A DNA stretch of 64,000 nt, taken from Ectopseudomonas toyotomiensis (lineage in GTDB: Bacteria; Pseudomonadota; Gammaproteobacteria; Pseudomonadales; Pseudomonadaceae). The first letter of the stretch is position 1. Every line of letters begins with the position of its first letter. The DNA is taken from contig NZ_FOXK01000009.1 of NCBI RefSeq assembly GCF_900115695.1, positions 124,001 through 188,000 of the forward strand, written 5' to 3'. Below the pieces are notes generated by a model that saw nothing but the letters and a program-made list of their open reading frames with translations, was not told where the DNA came from and did no database searches. Position numbers and translations under genes: made by a program. Of the stretch, positions 1-8,127 are shown one piece after another.

Positions 1-1033
1 CGCCGACCAGCAGGCCGCGATCCTTGAGCAGCGACGAGAGTTTCAGCGCCCGCGCGCTGTCGCCCACCAGGATCGGCTGAATCGGCGTGGGGCTGTCCAT
101 CAGGCTCAGGCCGATTTCGGCGGCGCCCTGACGAAAGCGAGCGATCAACCGCTGCAAGTGTTCGCGACGCCAGCTTTCACTGCGCAGCAGTTCCAGGCTC
201 TGCAGCGTGGCGCAGGCCACCGCTGGCGGCTGACTGGTGGTGTAGATGTAGGGGCGGGCGAACTGGATCAGCGTCTCGATCAGCTCCTCGCTGCCGGCGA
301 CGAAGGCGCCGGCGGTACCAAAGGCCTTGCCCAGGGTGCCGACCAGCACCTGCACGTCATCCTGGCCCAGACCGAAGTGCTCGACGATGCCACCGCCGGT
401 GGCGCCCATTGGGCCGAAGCCATGGGCGTCATCGACCATCACCCAGGCCTGCGTGGCGCGCGCCTCGGCGCACAAAGCCGGCAGATCGGCCAGATCGCCG
501 TCCATGCTGAACACGCCATCGGTGACCACCAGACAGTTGCCCGTAGCCTTGCGCAGGCGGTTGGCCAGGCTCACCGCATCGTTGTGCAGGTAGCGCGAGA
601 ACCGCGCGCCGCAGAGCAGGCCGGCATCGAGCAGCGAAGCGTGGTTGAGACGATCCTGAATTACGCTGTCGCCCTGGCCAAGCAGCGCGGTGACGACCGC
701 CAGGTTGGCCATGTAACCGGTGGAGAACAGCAGAGCACGTGGCCTGCCGGTGAACTCGGCCAGTGCTTCTTCAAGTTCATGGTGCGGCGTGCTGTGGCCG
801 ATCACCAGATGCGAAGCACCGCCACCGACGCCCCATTTTTCCGCGCCCTGCTGCAGGGCGCGAATCACCTCGGGGTGGTTGGCCAGGCCGAGATAGTCGT
901 TGGAACAGAAGGCCAGCAGCTCCTGATCGTCCGCGCGCACCTGCGGCCCCTGCGGGGTCTGCAGCAGCGGGCGTTGGCGGAACAGATCGGCGGCCTGACG
1001 CTCGGCCAGGCGGCTAGCGAGATCGAAACTCAT
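1..1033 (-). CDS. bioF: 8-amino-7-oxononanoate synthase BioF (partial, C-terminus outside window)
   Basis: PLP-dependent condensation of pimeloyl-ACP (or -CoA) with L-alanine to 8-amino-7-oxononanoate, the first step of biotin ring assembly, in the cytosol. Read on the minus strand from the ATG at 1033, the protein begins MSFDLASRLAERQAADLFR. It shows the family hallmarks: FCSNDYLGLANHPEV near residue 45, the glycine-rich GVGGGASHLVIGHS near 70, VDDAHGFG for the cofactor pyridine and the Schiff-base lysine in TLGKAFG. About 344 of the usual ~390 codons are present; the 3' end lies left of base 1, so this is an edge truncation and not a pseudogene. bioB lies upstream in the same direction, 88 bp away across a repeat, so the two probably share a transcript. 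Confidence 0.95.
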   Translation of the reverse strand, partial: MSFDLASRLAERQAADLFRQRPLLQTPQGPQVRADDQELLAFCSNDYLGLANHPEVIRALQQGAEKWGVGGGASHLVIGHSTPHHELEEALAEFTGRPRALLFSTGYMANLAVVTALLGQGDSVIQDRLNHASLLDAGLLCGARFSRYLHNDAVSLANRLRKATGNCLVVTDGVFSMDGDLADLPALCAEARATQAWVMVDDAHGFGPMGATGGGIVEHFGLGQDDVQVLVGTLGKAFGTAGAFVAGSEELIETLIQFARPYIYTTSQPPAVACATLQSLELLRSESWRREHLQRLIARFRQGAAEIGLSLMDSPTPIQPILVGDSARALKLSSLLKDRGLLVG

Positions 1034-1044
1034 GCACGTTTCCC

Positions 1045-1111
1045 GTAGGAGCGAGCGTCGCGAGCGAAAAACCAGGGCAGGAGGTCATTCGCGAGCAGAG
1101 CTCGCTCCTAC
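1045..1111. repeat. REP-like intergenic inverted repeat, family A (GTAGGAGCGAGC)
   Basis: Two inverted arms, GTAGGAGCGAGCGTCGCGAGC and its near complement ending GCTCGCTCCTAC, are separated by about 20 bp and fill the bioF-bioB gap. A second complete copy lies at 61332-61397 and a single arm of related design at 41470. This looks like a Pseudomonas REP/BIME-type palindrome; it could fold in the bioBF transcript. Confidence 0.75.
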
Positions 1112-1121
1112 ATAAAAGGAA

Positions 1122-2180
1122 TCAGGCCGAAGCGGCGTTGTAGAACAGCTTGGAATCGCGCTGCTCGACCAGCGCCTGCTCGATGGCCGCCTGGTGCACC
1201 TCATCGGCATGCTCTTCGCGCTCTTCGGGTTTGATGCCGAGGCGCTTGAACAGGGCCATGTCCTTGTCCGCCTGCGGGTTGGCGGTGGTCAGCAGCTTCT
1301 CGCCGTAGAAGATCGAGTTGGCGCCGGCCATGAAGGCCAGGGCCTGCATCTGCTCGTTCATCGCCTCGCGGCCAGCAGACAGGCGCACATGGGATTTCGG
1401 CATCATGATGCGCGCCACGGCCAGGGTGCGGATGAAGTCGAACGGGTCGACGTCCTTCTCCTCGGCCAGCGGCGTGCCCTTGACCTTGACCAGCATGTTG
1501 ATCGGCACGCTTTCCGGGTGCTCCGGCAGATTGGCCAGCTGGATCAACAGCCCTGCACGGTCGTCCACCGACTCGCCCATGCCGAGGATGCCGCCGGAGC
1601 AGATCTTCATCCCCGCCTCGCGCACGTAGGCCAGGGTTTGCAGGCGTTCGCCGTAGGTGCGGGTGGTGATGATGTTGCCGTAGAACTCCGGCGAGGTATC
1701 GAGGTTGTGGTTGTAGTAGTCCAGCCCCGCTTCGGCCAGCGCCTGGGTCTGCTCCTGGTCGAGACGGCCGAGGGTCATGCAGGTTTCCAGGCCGAGCTTC
1801 TTCACGCCTTTGACCATTTCCAGCACGTAGGGCATGTCCTTGGCGGACGGGTGCTTCCACGCTGCGCCCATGCAGAAGCGCGTGGAGCCGATGGCCTTGG
1901 CCTCGGCGGCGGCCTCCAGCACCTTCTGCACCTCCATCAATTTTTCCTTGTCCAGGCCGGTGTTGTAGTGGCCGGACTGCGGGCAGTACTTGCAGTCTTC
2001 GGGGCAGGCGCCGGTCTTGATCGACAGCAAGGTCGACACTTGTACGCGGTTTGCATCGAAGTGCTGGCGATGGACGGTCTGCGCCTGGAACAACAGATCA
2101 TTGAACGGCTGCTCGAACAGCGCGCGAACCTCGGCGAGGCTCCAGTCGTGGCGGGTGGTGATTGCAGCGGTTGCGCTCAT
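1122..2180 (-). CDS. bioB: biotin synthase BioB
   Basis: Radical-SAM enzyme that inserts sulfur into dethiobiotin, the last step of biotin synthesis. The CxxxCxxC cluster motif is visible as GACPEDCKYC near residue 57, followed by PQSGHYNTG, and the family segments YNHNLDTSPEFY, SGGILGMGE and GANSIFYGEKLLTT are intact. I chose the ATG at 2180 (352 aa, protein MSATAAITTRHDW); an 18-codon longer reading frame from 2234 lacks family similarity. The 5' region carries a BirA-type operator at 2269-2300, so expression should respond to biotin through BirA. bioF follows downstream. Confidence 0.97.
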   Translation of the reverse strand: MSATAAITTRHDWSLAEVRALFEQPFNDLLFQAQTVHRQHFDANRVQVSTLLSIKTGACPEDCKYCPQSGHYNTGLDKEKLMEVQKVLEAAAEAKAIGSTRFCMGAAWKHPSAKDMPYVLEMVKGVKKLGLETCMTLGRLDQEQTQALAEAGLDYYNHNLDTSPEFYGNIITTRTYGERLQTLAYVREAGMKICSGGILGMGESVDDRAGLLIQLANLPEHPESVPINMLVKVKGTPLAEEKDVDPFDFIRTLAVARIMMPKSHVRLSAGREAMNEQMQALAFMAGANSIFYGEKLLTTANPQADKDMALFKRLGIKPEEREEHADEVHQAAIEQALVEQRDSKLFYNAASA

Positions 2181-2268
2181 CTGAGAAGTCCTTCGACGCT
2201 TGGTGGCATCTGTTGTCAGGCCCACAGGGGGCATTCAGGCTTTGGTCATCATATGTGGCGATTGGATG

Positions 2269-2300
2269 CTGTCAACCACGACAAAGGCACGGGTTTACAT
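2269..2300 (-). promoter_or_regulatory. predicted BirA (biotin repressor) operator for bioB
   Basis: The half-sites CTGTCAACC (2269-2277) and GGTTTACAT (2292-2300) form an inverted repeat with a 14-bp spacer. This fits the gammaproteobacterial BirA consensus TTGTAAACC-N14/16-GGTTTACAA with three mismatches. It sits about 90 bp upstream of the bioB ATG, between bioB and the divergent gene at 2377. Confidence 0.7.
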
Positions 2301-2376
2301 CTGATCAAATAACAATCAATAGAACTTATGTCATGGCACAAGGCCAAATGCTTACCCCTCCCACAGGATGTTCTGC

Positions 2377-2670
2377 ATGCAGGTTGAAGGTTTCTTCGAA
2401 GGGCTCGGCGAAGCGCTGGGCCGTGCCATCCGTTTCATCGTCGACATGCTGTCCGGCGTGCTGGGCGCCATGGCCGATGCCATCGACGACTTTCTCCATG
2501 GCCTGGCCAGGGCCATTGGTATGGACGTGTCGATTTTCAGCATCATCCTGCTGATCATCGGCCTGCTGTTTCTGTTCAGCGGCGCTCGTTCGCTGTTACG
2601 CGGCTCGATCATCGGCGGGGTGATCTGGCTGTTTCTCGGTCTGATCGTAATGGGCTGGCTCATCCGCTGA
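2377..2670 (+). CDS. small membrane protein of unknown function
   Basis: A 97-residue protein if the ATG at 2377 is used (AGGA sits 11 bases upstream); an in-frame ATG at 2368 would add three residues. The N-terminal half is amphipathic (GFFEGLGEALGRAIRFIVDML). The C-terminal half holds two hydrophobic segments, around IFSIILLIIGLLFLF and IIGGVIWLFLGLIVMGW, giving a hairpin in the inner membrane. I do not recognise a named family. It is divergent from bioB and 43 bp before comF, possibly in the same transcript. Confidence 0.7.
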   Translation: MQVEGFFEGLGEALGRAIRFIVDMLSGVLGAMADAIDDFLHGLARAIGMDVSIFSIILLIIGLLFLFSGARSLLRGSIIGGVIWLFLGLIVMGWLIR

Positions 2671-2713
2671 CGCTGACTAAACTTCAGGCACCACTGCTCA
2701 TGGACGAGCTGCC

Positions 2714-3454
2714 ATGCCTCCGTGTGACCTCACCGTTCCGCAACGCCTTGCCTGGTTACGTCAAAGACGCCATTGCCAGCTCTGCGACGAAGCCACCGAT
2801 CACCCCACGCACAGCATCTGCACGGCTTGCGAATCCGAACTGCCCTGGCTCGGGGCTCATTGCCAGATCTGTGCGGTGCCATTGCCGGCACACGGCATGA
2901 TCTGCGGCGCCTGCCAGAACAAGCCGCCAAGTTTCAGCCGTGTGGAAGCGCCCTGGCGCTATGCCTTTCCCGTCGACAACCTGATCACCCGCTTCAAGCA
3001 TCAGGCGCAATGGCCGCACGGTCGTCTGCTCGCCGAGCTGCTGGCCGAACACCTGCGCCATGCCTTCGATGAGGGCCTGCCCCGCCCCCAGGCGCTGCTG
3101 CCGGTGCCGCTGGCCCGCAAGCGCCAGCGTCGACGCGGATTCAATCAGGCACAGATGCTCGCCGACTGGCTGGGCGCCAGCCTGAAGCTGCCGGTGCAAC
3201 ATGAATGGCTCCAGCGCCGCGTCGATACACCCGCACAGCAAGGGCTGGATGCCGCAACGCGCAAGCGCAATCTGCGTCAGGCCTTCAGCCTGGACCTGCA
3301 AGCCAAGGTCACTGGCGCTCATCTGGCGCTGGTCGACGACGTGCTCACCACCGGTGCCACGGCGGGCGTGCTCGCCCACCTGCTGCGTCGCGCCGGCGCC
3401 CTGCGCGTCGATGTGTATTGCCTGGCCCGCACGCCACGACCGGGCGATGGCTGA
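2714..3454 (+). CDS. comF: ComF family phosphoribosyltransferase-like protein
   Basis: A 246-residue protein of the ComF/GntX family. Four CxxC-type pairs in the first ~75 residues (CQLC, CTAC, CQIC, CGAC) form the expected zinc ribbon. A type I phosphoribosyltransferase domain follows, with the PRPP-binding signature LALVDDVLTTGAT near residue 210. ComF homologues act in DNA uptake in naturally transformable bacteria, GntX homologues in gluconate use; which applies here cannot be told from sequence. A ModE-like gene follows after 61 bp on the same strand. Confidence 0.88.
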   Translation: MPPCDLTVPQRLAWLRQRRHCQLCDEATDHPTHSICTACESELPWLGAHCQICAVPLPAHGMICGACQNKPPSFSRVEAPWRYAFPVDNLITRFKHQAQWPHGRLLAELLAEHLRHAFDEGLPRPQALLPVPLARKRQRRRGFNQAQMLADWLGASLKLPVQHEWLQRRVDTPAQQGLDAATRKRNLRQAFSLDLQAKVTGAHLALVDDVLTTGATAGVLAHLLRRAGALRVDVYCLARTPRPGDG

Positions 3455-3515
3455 CTTGACGCGCCAGGCACAGTCACGCACCGTGCCCAACATACTCCCT
3501 GGCCACGCCTGACTC

Positions 3516-4280
3516 ATGTCGCAGCTCGATTCCATCGCCCAATTGCTCAGCCGCCGCCCGAAACGCCTGGCGCTGCTCGAGCAGATCGCCGAACAAGGCT
3601 CCATCACCCGCGCTGCCAAGGCCGCCGGGCTGAGCTACAAGGCCGCCTGGGACGCCATCGATGAGCTGAACAACCTGTCCGAGCAGCCCCTGGTCAGCCG
3701 CAATGTCGGCGGCAAAGGTGGCGGTGGCGCACGCCTGACCCCCGCTGGCGAGCGCCTGCTGGCACTGCAACAACGCCTGCAGGCGCTGCAGGTGCAACTG
3801 CTGCAGGCCGCCGGTGACGACGCCGACCTGGAGCTCCTCGGCCGCCTGATGCTGCGCACCAGCGCGCGCAACCAACTGACCGGCCGTGTGCGCGCGATTC
3901 ACGCCCATGGGCACAACGATCTGATCGACATCGAACTGCCCGGCGGCAGCCGGCTGCAGGCGCAGATCACCCATGACAGTACGGAAAACCTGCAGCTGAG
4001 CGAAGGCAGCAGCGTGGTCGCGCTGATCAAGGCTGGCTGGCTGGAATTGCAACCACTACAGACTCCCCGTGCAGAACAGCACAACGCACTCGAAGGCCGT
4101 ATCGAACAGATTCTGCCGGCCAACGACGGCCCCAGCGATGTGCGCATCAGTCTGCCTAACGGTCAGACCCTGTGCGCCCTGCTCGACTCCGCTCGCCTGG
4201 CCGAGCTGGGCCTACGCGTCGGCGATCCGGTGCGCGCGCAGTTTGCCGCCAGTCAGGTGCTGCTCGGCACACAGCTATAG
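3516..4280 (+). CDS. modE: ModE-type molybdate-responsive transcriptional regulator
   Basis: A 254-residue protein with an N-terminal winged helix-turn-helix of the ModE/LysR-like kind (EQGSITRAAKAAGLSYKAAWDAID, residues ~25-50, then NVGGKGGGGARLTPAGERLL). It is followed by two Mop/TOBE repeats (NQLTGRVRAIHAHGHNDLIDI near 120 and NALEGRIEQILPANDGPSDV near 190) that bind molybdate. The architecture matches full-length ModE, which represses or activates molybdate transport and molybdoenzyme genes. No modABC transporter gene is nearby, so its targets must be elsewhere. It ends in a strong stem-loop at 4281-4330. Confidence 0.85.
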   Translation: MSQLDSIAQLLSRRPKRLALLEQIAEQGSITRAAKAAGLSYKAAWDAIDELNNLSEQPLVSRNVGGKGGGGARLTPAGERLLALQQRLQALQVQLLQAAGDDADLELLGRLMLRTSARNQLTGRVRAIHAHGHNDLIDIELPGGSRLQAQITHDSTENLQLSEGSSVVALIKAGWLELQPLQTPRAEQHNALEGRIEQILPANDGPSDVRISLPNGQTLCALLDSARLAELGLRVGDPVRAQFAASQVLLGTQL

Positions 4281-4330
4281 GGCGGGTGCACCCCGCTAAT
4301 AACGCCAACGGCGGGTTACACCCGCCCTAG
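4281..4330. terminator. inverted repeat / probable terminator after modE-like gene
   Basis: AGGGCGGGTG and CACCCGCCCT are inverted arms, with a second inner pair CCCCGC / GGCGGG. The long GC-rich hairpin follows the stop codon directly. There is no clear T-run, so it may be a REP-like palindrome as much as a terminator. Confidence 0.5.
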
Positions 4331-4378
4331 GTTTAGCGCAAGCCGGTAGACTGGGCGCCCACTCACGCGGAGTCGCTC

Positions 4379-5353
4379 ATGAGCCATCCTTTTTCCACCC
4401 TCACCCCGGATCTGGTGCTCGATGCCGTGGAGAGCCTTGGCTACCTCAGCGACGCCCGCGTATTGGCACTCAACAGCTACGAGAACCGCGTCTATCAAGT
4501 CGGTATCGAGGACGAAACGCCGCTGATCGCCAAGTTCTATCGCCCGGACCGCTGGAGCGATGCGGCGATCCGCGAGGAGCACAGTTTCAGCGCCGAGCTG
4601 GCCGAGCATGAGGTCCCGGTGGTAGCGCCGCTGGAGCGTGATGGCGAGACGCTGTTCGAGCACGGCGGCTTCCGTTTCGCCCTGTTCCCGCGCCGGGGCG
4701 GTCGCGCACCCGAGCCGGGCAACCTGGATCAGCTGTACCGCCTCGGCCAGTTGCTTGGACGCATGCACGCCATCGGCGCCAGCCGTCCTTTCGCTCATCG
4801 CGAAACCCTGGCGGTGGACAACTTCGGCCATGCGGCCCTGGCCTCCCTGCTCGACGGCGGCTTCGTGCCGCGCAGCCTGCTGCCCGCCTACGAGTCGGTA
4901 GCGCGCGATCTGCTTGCCCGCCTCGATGAACTGTTCGCCCGCGTGCGCTATACGCCGATTCGCCTGCACGGCGACTGCCACCCAGGCAACCTGTTGCACC
5001 GCGACGACGCCTTCCATGTCGTCGACCTCGACGACTGCCGGATGGGCCCTGCCGTGCAGGATCTGTGGATGATGCTGGCCGGCGAACGCCATGAACGCCT
5101 TGGCCAGTTGGCCGAACTGGTCGACGGCTATCAGGAGTTCCATGATTTTGCCGCCCGCGAGCTGCCGCTGATCGAAGGCCTGCGCGCCCTGCGTCTGATG
5201 CATCACAGCGCCTGGATCGCCCGCCGCTGGGACGACCCGGCCTTCCCCCTGGCCTTCCCCTGGTTTGCTGGCGAGCGCTACTGGGGCGATCAGATTCTGT
5301 CGCTGCGCGAACAGATGGCCGCACTGGATGAAGAGCCGCTGCGACTGTTCTAA
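4379..5353 (+). CDS. srkA: stress response serine/threonine kinase SrkA (YihE family)
   Basis: A 324-residue aminoglycoside-phosphotransferase-fold protein kinase; E. coli SrkA/YihE is 328 aa. Visible features are the nucleotide-binding lysine in LIAKFYRPDRW (~residue 50), the Brenner-type catalytic motif RLHGDCHPGNLL (~198-209) and the metal-binding VVDLDDCRMGP (~216-226). E. coli SrkA counters programmed death under stress. The ATG is preceded by GCGGAGTC. The neighbours modE-like, comF and rarD match the P. aeruginosa PA0485-PA0489 order. Confidence 0.92.
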   Translation: MSHPFSTLTPDLVLDAVESLGYLSDARVLALNSYENRVYQVGIEDETPLIAKFYRPDRWSDAAIREEHSFSAELAEHEVPVVAPLERDGETLFEHGGFRFALFPRRGGRAPEPGNLDQLYRLGQLLGRMHAIGASRPFAHRETLAVDNFGHAALASLLDGGFVPRSLLPAYESVARDLLARLDELFARVRYTPIRLHGDCHPGNLLHRDDAFHVVDLDDCRMGPAVQDLWMMLAGERHERLGQLAELVDGYQEFHDFAARELPLIEGLRALRLMHHSAWIARRWDDPAFPLAFPWFAGERYWGDQILSLREQMAALDEEPLRLF

Positions 5354-5375
5354 GGCGCCATCTCGATGCCGTCAG

Positions 5376-5398
5376 GTAGGGTGCGCCGTGCGCACCGC
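5376..5398. repeat. family B intergenic palindrome (GTAGGGTGCGC)
   Basis: A single copy of the imperfect palindrome GTAGGGTGCGCCGTGCGCAC, one of at least five family B elements in this window (also near 6.5, 13.3, 14.9 and 42.9 kb). It lies in the 271-bp srkA-rarD gap, which otherwise shows only promoter-like sequence and no further ORF. Confidence 0.7.
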
Positions 5399-5624
5399 GG
5401 ACTACCCAGGCGGCTGCAAGGGTCAGCCATCTCCCAGACCAGCGCGAGACTGATCACCAGGCAGCGCAGCGCGCCGACCGATACAGTTGCACACGCCGCG
5501 TAAAGTTTGCCTTACGAATTTGCCGGCACTTCGGTATACGGAAAAAGCTGAACGAACAGACAAGGCGGCGGACAGAACGCTAGAATTTCGCGGCAACCGT
5601 TAGCTGCCTAACCAAGGATTCTCG

Positions 5625-6518
5625 ATGGCTACCGCCAACCCGCAACGCGGGTACGTTCTGGGCCTTACCGCCTACATCATCTGGGGCCTGTTCCCGCTCT
5701 ACTTCAAAGCCCTGCAAAGCGTCCCGGCGATGGAGATCATCGTGCACCGCGTGCTCTGGTCCGCGCTGTTCGGTGGCCTGCTGCTGCTCGTCTGGAAGCA
5801 CCCTGGCTGGTGGCGCGAGCTGCGCGACAATCCCAAACGCCTGGCAGTGCTGGCCGGCTGCGGGCTGCTGATCGCGACCAACTGGCTGGTGTACGTGTGG
5901 GCGGTAAACAACGACCGCATGATCGAGGCCAGCCTGGGCTACTACATCAACCCGCTGATCAACGTGCTGCTCGGTCTGCTGATTCTCGGCGAGCGCCTGC
6001 GCCGCCTGCAATGGCTGGCGGTCGCCCTGGCTGCGCTGGGCGTGCTGCAGCAGCTTTGGCAGGTCGGCAGCCTGCCCTGGGTGTCGCTGGTACTGGCGCT
6101 GACCTTCGGTTTCTACGGGCTGATTCGCAAGCAGGCGCCCGTGGCAGCACTACCCGGCCTGGTGGTGGAAACCTGGCTGCTGGTGCCGGTAGCGCTGGCC
6201 TGGCTGGCTCTGCACCCTGCGGCGATGAGCAGCCAGGCAAGTTTCTGGACCAGCAGCGAAGCACTGTGGTTGGCCGCCGCCGGGCCGATCACCCTGGTGC
6301 CGCTGGTGTGCTTCAACGCCGCGGCTCGGCATCTGCCCTACACCACGCTGGGCTTCCTGCAATACCTGGCTCCGACCCTGGTACTGCTGCAAGCCATCCT
6401 GCTGTTCGATGAGCACTTCTCACCGAGCACCCTGCTGGCATTCGCCTGCATCTGGGCCGGGCTTTTTGTATACAGCCTGGATATCTGGCTGAACCTGCGC
6501 AAGCGCGCCAACGCTTAA
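5625..6518 (+). CDS. rarD: RarD, EamA/DMT-family transporter
   Basis: A 297-residue inner-membrane protein with about ten hydrophobic segments in the two-times-EamA arrangement. It starts with the RarD signature GYVLGLTAYIIWGLFPLYFK and contains LGYYINPLINVLLGLLILGE and YLAPTLVLLQAILLF. RarD proteins belong to the drug/metabolite transporter superfamily; the substrate is not known with certainty. ATG at 5625 preceded by AAGGATTC. The gene is monocistronic by position: a family B palindrome follows its stop and gcvR converges on it. Confidence 0.92.
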   Translation: MATANPQRGYVLGLTAYIIWGLFPLYFKALQSVPAMEIIVHRVLWSALFGGLLLLVWKHPGWWRELRDNPKRLAVLAGCGLLIATNWLVYVWAVNNDRMIEASLGYYINPLINVLLGLLILGERLRRLQWLAVALAALGVLQQLWQVGSLPWVSLVLALTFGFYGLIRKQAPVAALPGLVVETWLLVPVALAWLALHPAAMSSQASFWTSSEALWLAAAGPITLVPLVCFNAAARHLPYTTLGFLQYLAPTLVLLQAILLFDEHFSPSTLLAFACIWAGLFVYSLDIWLNLRKRANA

Positions 6519-6524
6519 CCCGGC

Positions 6525-6587
6525 GGTGCGCACGGCGCACCCTACGATTCCGCGCAGAGCATCCTTGTAGGGTGCGCTGCGCGCACC
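6525..6587. repeat. family B palindrome pair after rarD
   Basis: GGTGCGCACGGCGCACCCTAC and its inverted partner GTAGGGTGCGCTGCGCGCACC face each other across about 20 bp. This is the two-armed form of the family B element and lies directly after the rarD stop codon. Confidence 0.75.
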
Positions 6588-6667
6588 GGCTTCTCTTTCA
6601 CTGAACAAAAAATATCCATCCACCGCCAGGCCGCGCCAGCCTTGGGGCGGCGCCTGTCACCCCCGGC

Positions 6668-6788
6668 TTATCCACAGATCCATCCCCGGCATTTGTGCAC
6701 AAGACATTGATCCTGTTGAACTTTTAGCCAGCCAATGAAAAACCCCGGGGCACTAAGCTGTGCGCCGGGGTTCCCCAGTTTATCCACA
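6668..6788. promoter_or_regulatory. two perfect DnaA-box 9-mers flanking a hairpin
   Basis: TTATCCACA occurs at 6668-6676 and again at 6780-6788 in the same orientation, in the rarD-gcvR gap, with a further GATCCACC just after. The intervening hairpin is listed separately. Both 9-mers match the DnaA consensus exactly; function is inferred only. Confidence 0.45.
6738..6774. terminator. bidirectional terminator between rarD and gcvR
   Basis: AACCCCGG and CCGGGGTT arms with extended inner pairing around GGCAC/GTGCG form a strong stem. An A-run on the left gives a T-run for the minus-strand gcvR transcript. It lies between two convergent genes. Confidence 0.75.
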
Positions 6789-6813
6789 GGCTGATCCACC
6801 TATACCGGGGATA

Positions 6814-7332
6814 TCAATCCTCGGCGCGCAGGTTCAGCTCCACCATCAGATCGTCGGCCAGGGTCTCCAGACGCGCCTGCAACTGCTCCAGGGGCAGCGT
6901 CTCCGGCACGGCCAGCAGCGCTTCGGCGGTGAACAGCAGTTCGCCGCTCATCGGCGCCGGCGCCACTTCGGTCAGCAGGTTCTCCAGGTTGACGCCCTGC
7001 TCGGCCAGCACGCGGGTGATGTCGCGGACAATACCGGGGCGGTCGTTGCCCACCAGCTCCAGACGAATCGAGGTGAAACGCCCACCCGGCTCGCTACCGC
7101 TGGCCGCCAGCTGCACGCGGATGCCCTGGGTGCTCAGCGCTTCCAGGTCCTTGATCAGACCGCCGTGCGCCTCGGCCGGCACGTCTACCCGCACGATCCC
7201 GGCGAACTGCCCGGCCATGCGCGCCATGCGGCTCTCCAGCCAGTTGCCGCCGTGCGCGGCGACACAGCCGGCCAGACGCTCCACCAGGCCGGGCTGATCC
7301 GCGGCAATCACTGTCAATACCAGATGATCCAT
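6814..7332 (-). CDS. gcvR: glycine cleavage system regulatory protein GcvR-like (tandem ACT domains)
   Basis: A 172-residue protein with two ACT domains: MDHLVLTVIAADQPGLVERL at the N-terminus and SIRLELVGNDRPGIVRDITR near residue 90. This is the layout of GcvR, the glycine-sensing anti-activator that binds GcvA in E. coli. No gcv genes or GcvA are in the window. It may act together with the glycine-producing betaine/sarcosine route encoded at 41-56 kb, but that link is inference. It converges on rarD and is followed upstream by a GNAT gene in the same orientation. Confidence 0.82.
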   Translation of the reverse strand: MDHLVLTVIAADQPGLVERLAGCVAAHGGNWLESRMARMAGQFAGIVRVDVPAEAHGGLIKDLEALSTQGIRVQLAASGSEPGGRFTSIRLELVGNDRPGIVRDITRVLAEQGVNLENLLTEVAPAPMSGELLFTAEALLAVPETLPLEQLQARLETLADDLMVELNLRAED

Positions 7333-7366
7333 ATACGGCCTCTCTCATTCATGTAGTGCAAGGGTT

Positions 7367-7816
7367 TCAATTCTGTAGTGCCAGCCAGTAAGTCAGAAAC
7401 TGCTCGTCGCGCACATAGCCCAGGCGTTCGTACAGACGCTGTCCGGCCAGGTTGGTCTTCGCTGTCTCCAGTTGCAGGCCACAGGCCCCGCTGGCTTCGG
7501 CATGAGCGCGCGCCGCATTCATCAATGCCTCACCGACGCCCATTCGACGGGCGGACTCGTGCACATACAGATCGCTGAGCAGCCAGGCCGGTTCAAGGGC
7601 CAGTGATGACTGGAAGGGGTAGAGCTGGACGAAGCCCAGGGCGAGGCCCTGCGCGTCACGCGCGATGAGCAGTTGCGAATCACCACGTGTCAGGCGCTCG
7701 CCGAGAAAGACGGCGATCTGCGCCTCGGCCTTCGGCACCTCGTAGAAACGCAGGTACCCGGCAAACAGACGGGTGAGGTCCTGAAGATCGGCAGTTACGG
7801 CGACAGATACCAACAT
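7367..7816 (-). CDS. GNAT family N-acetyltransferase
   Basis: A 149-residue acetyltransferase of the GNAT fold. The acetyl-CoA pyrophosphate-binding motif is VHESARRMGVGEALMNAARA (Q/RxxGxG/A type, ~residues 85-104), followed by GLQLETAKTNLAGQRLYERLGYV, the common C-terminal GNAT signature. I chose the ATG at 7816, with GGAG upstream, over a 34-codon longer frame from 7918 that has no family similarity. The substrate is not predictable. It lies 34 bp upstream of gcvR and may be cotranscribed with it. Confidence 0.85.
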   Translation of the reverse strand: MLVSVAVTADLQDLTRLFAGYLRFYEVPKAEAQIAVFLGERLTRGDSQLLIARDAQGLALGFVQLYPFQSSLALEPAWLLSDLYVHESARRMGVGEALMNAARAHAEASGACGLQLETAKTNLAGQRLYERLGYVRDEQFLTYWLALQN

Positions 7817-8057
7817 GGCAGGCTCCAACGGCTTGGCCGCAGTATAGGTGAAGGTGGCGTAGGCTATATTCGGCCCGTTGTCAGTATCCCGCGCAATTAA
7901 TCGTGTACGTTTTTGCATATCTTATGAAACAATAGCGAACTTTTTTGAACACAACGCGTACTACTCGTGACCGTAACTAGTCTTTTGGTCGCGGTCTGAC
8001 GTATACCCACTGCATTTCCCCGGAATCTTGATGTAGTATGCCGCGCCACGGACTACA

Positions 8058-8127
8058 AGACGGCCAGACCGTCTCCGACGAGCCTCTCTGAAAGCGCAGG
8101 CGTTGACCCGCAGGTCGTTTTCAGAGG
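8058..8127 (+). ncRNA. structured 5' leader of glcB (two hairpins)
   Basis: In the 356-bp gap before glcB, AGACGG-CCAGA-CCGTCT (8058-8074) is a perfect 6-bp hairpin. CTCTGAAAGCG (8086-8096) pairs over 11 bp with CGTTTTCAGAG (8116-8126), with one G-U. The second hairpin ends 46 bases before the glcB ATG. The rest of the gap (7817-8057) is AT-richer promoter sequence without an ORF. I cannot name an Rfam class. Confidence 0.45.

Noticed and set aside
1194..2312. 372-codon open frame on the plus strand opposite bioB
   Set aside because: It is antisense to an intact bioB, rich in H/Q/L/A/G from GC-rich complementary codons, and has no family motif.
7333..7366. Possible glycine riboswitch near gcvR or in front of glyA
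   Set aside because: The gcvR leader is too short, and the glyA upstream gap shows no tandem aptamer pattern; the palindrome and DnaA-like boxes explain the visible structure better.
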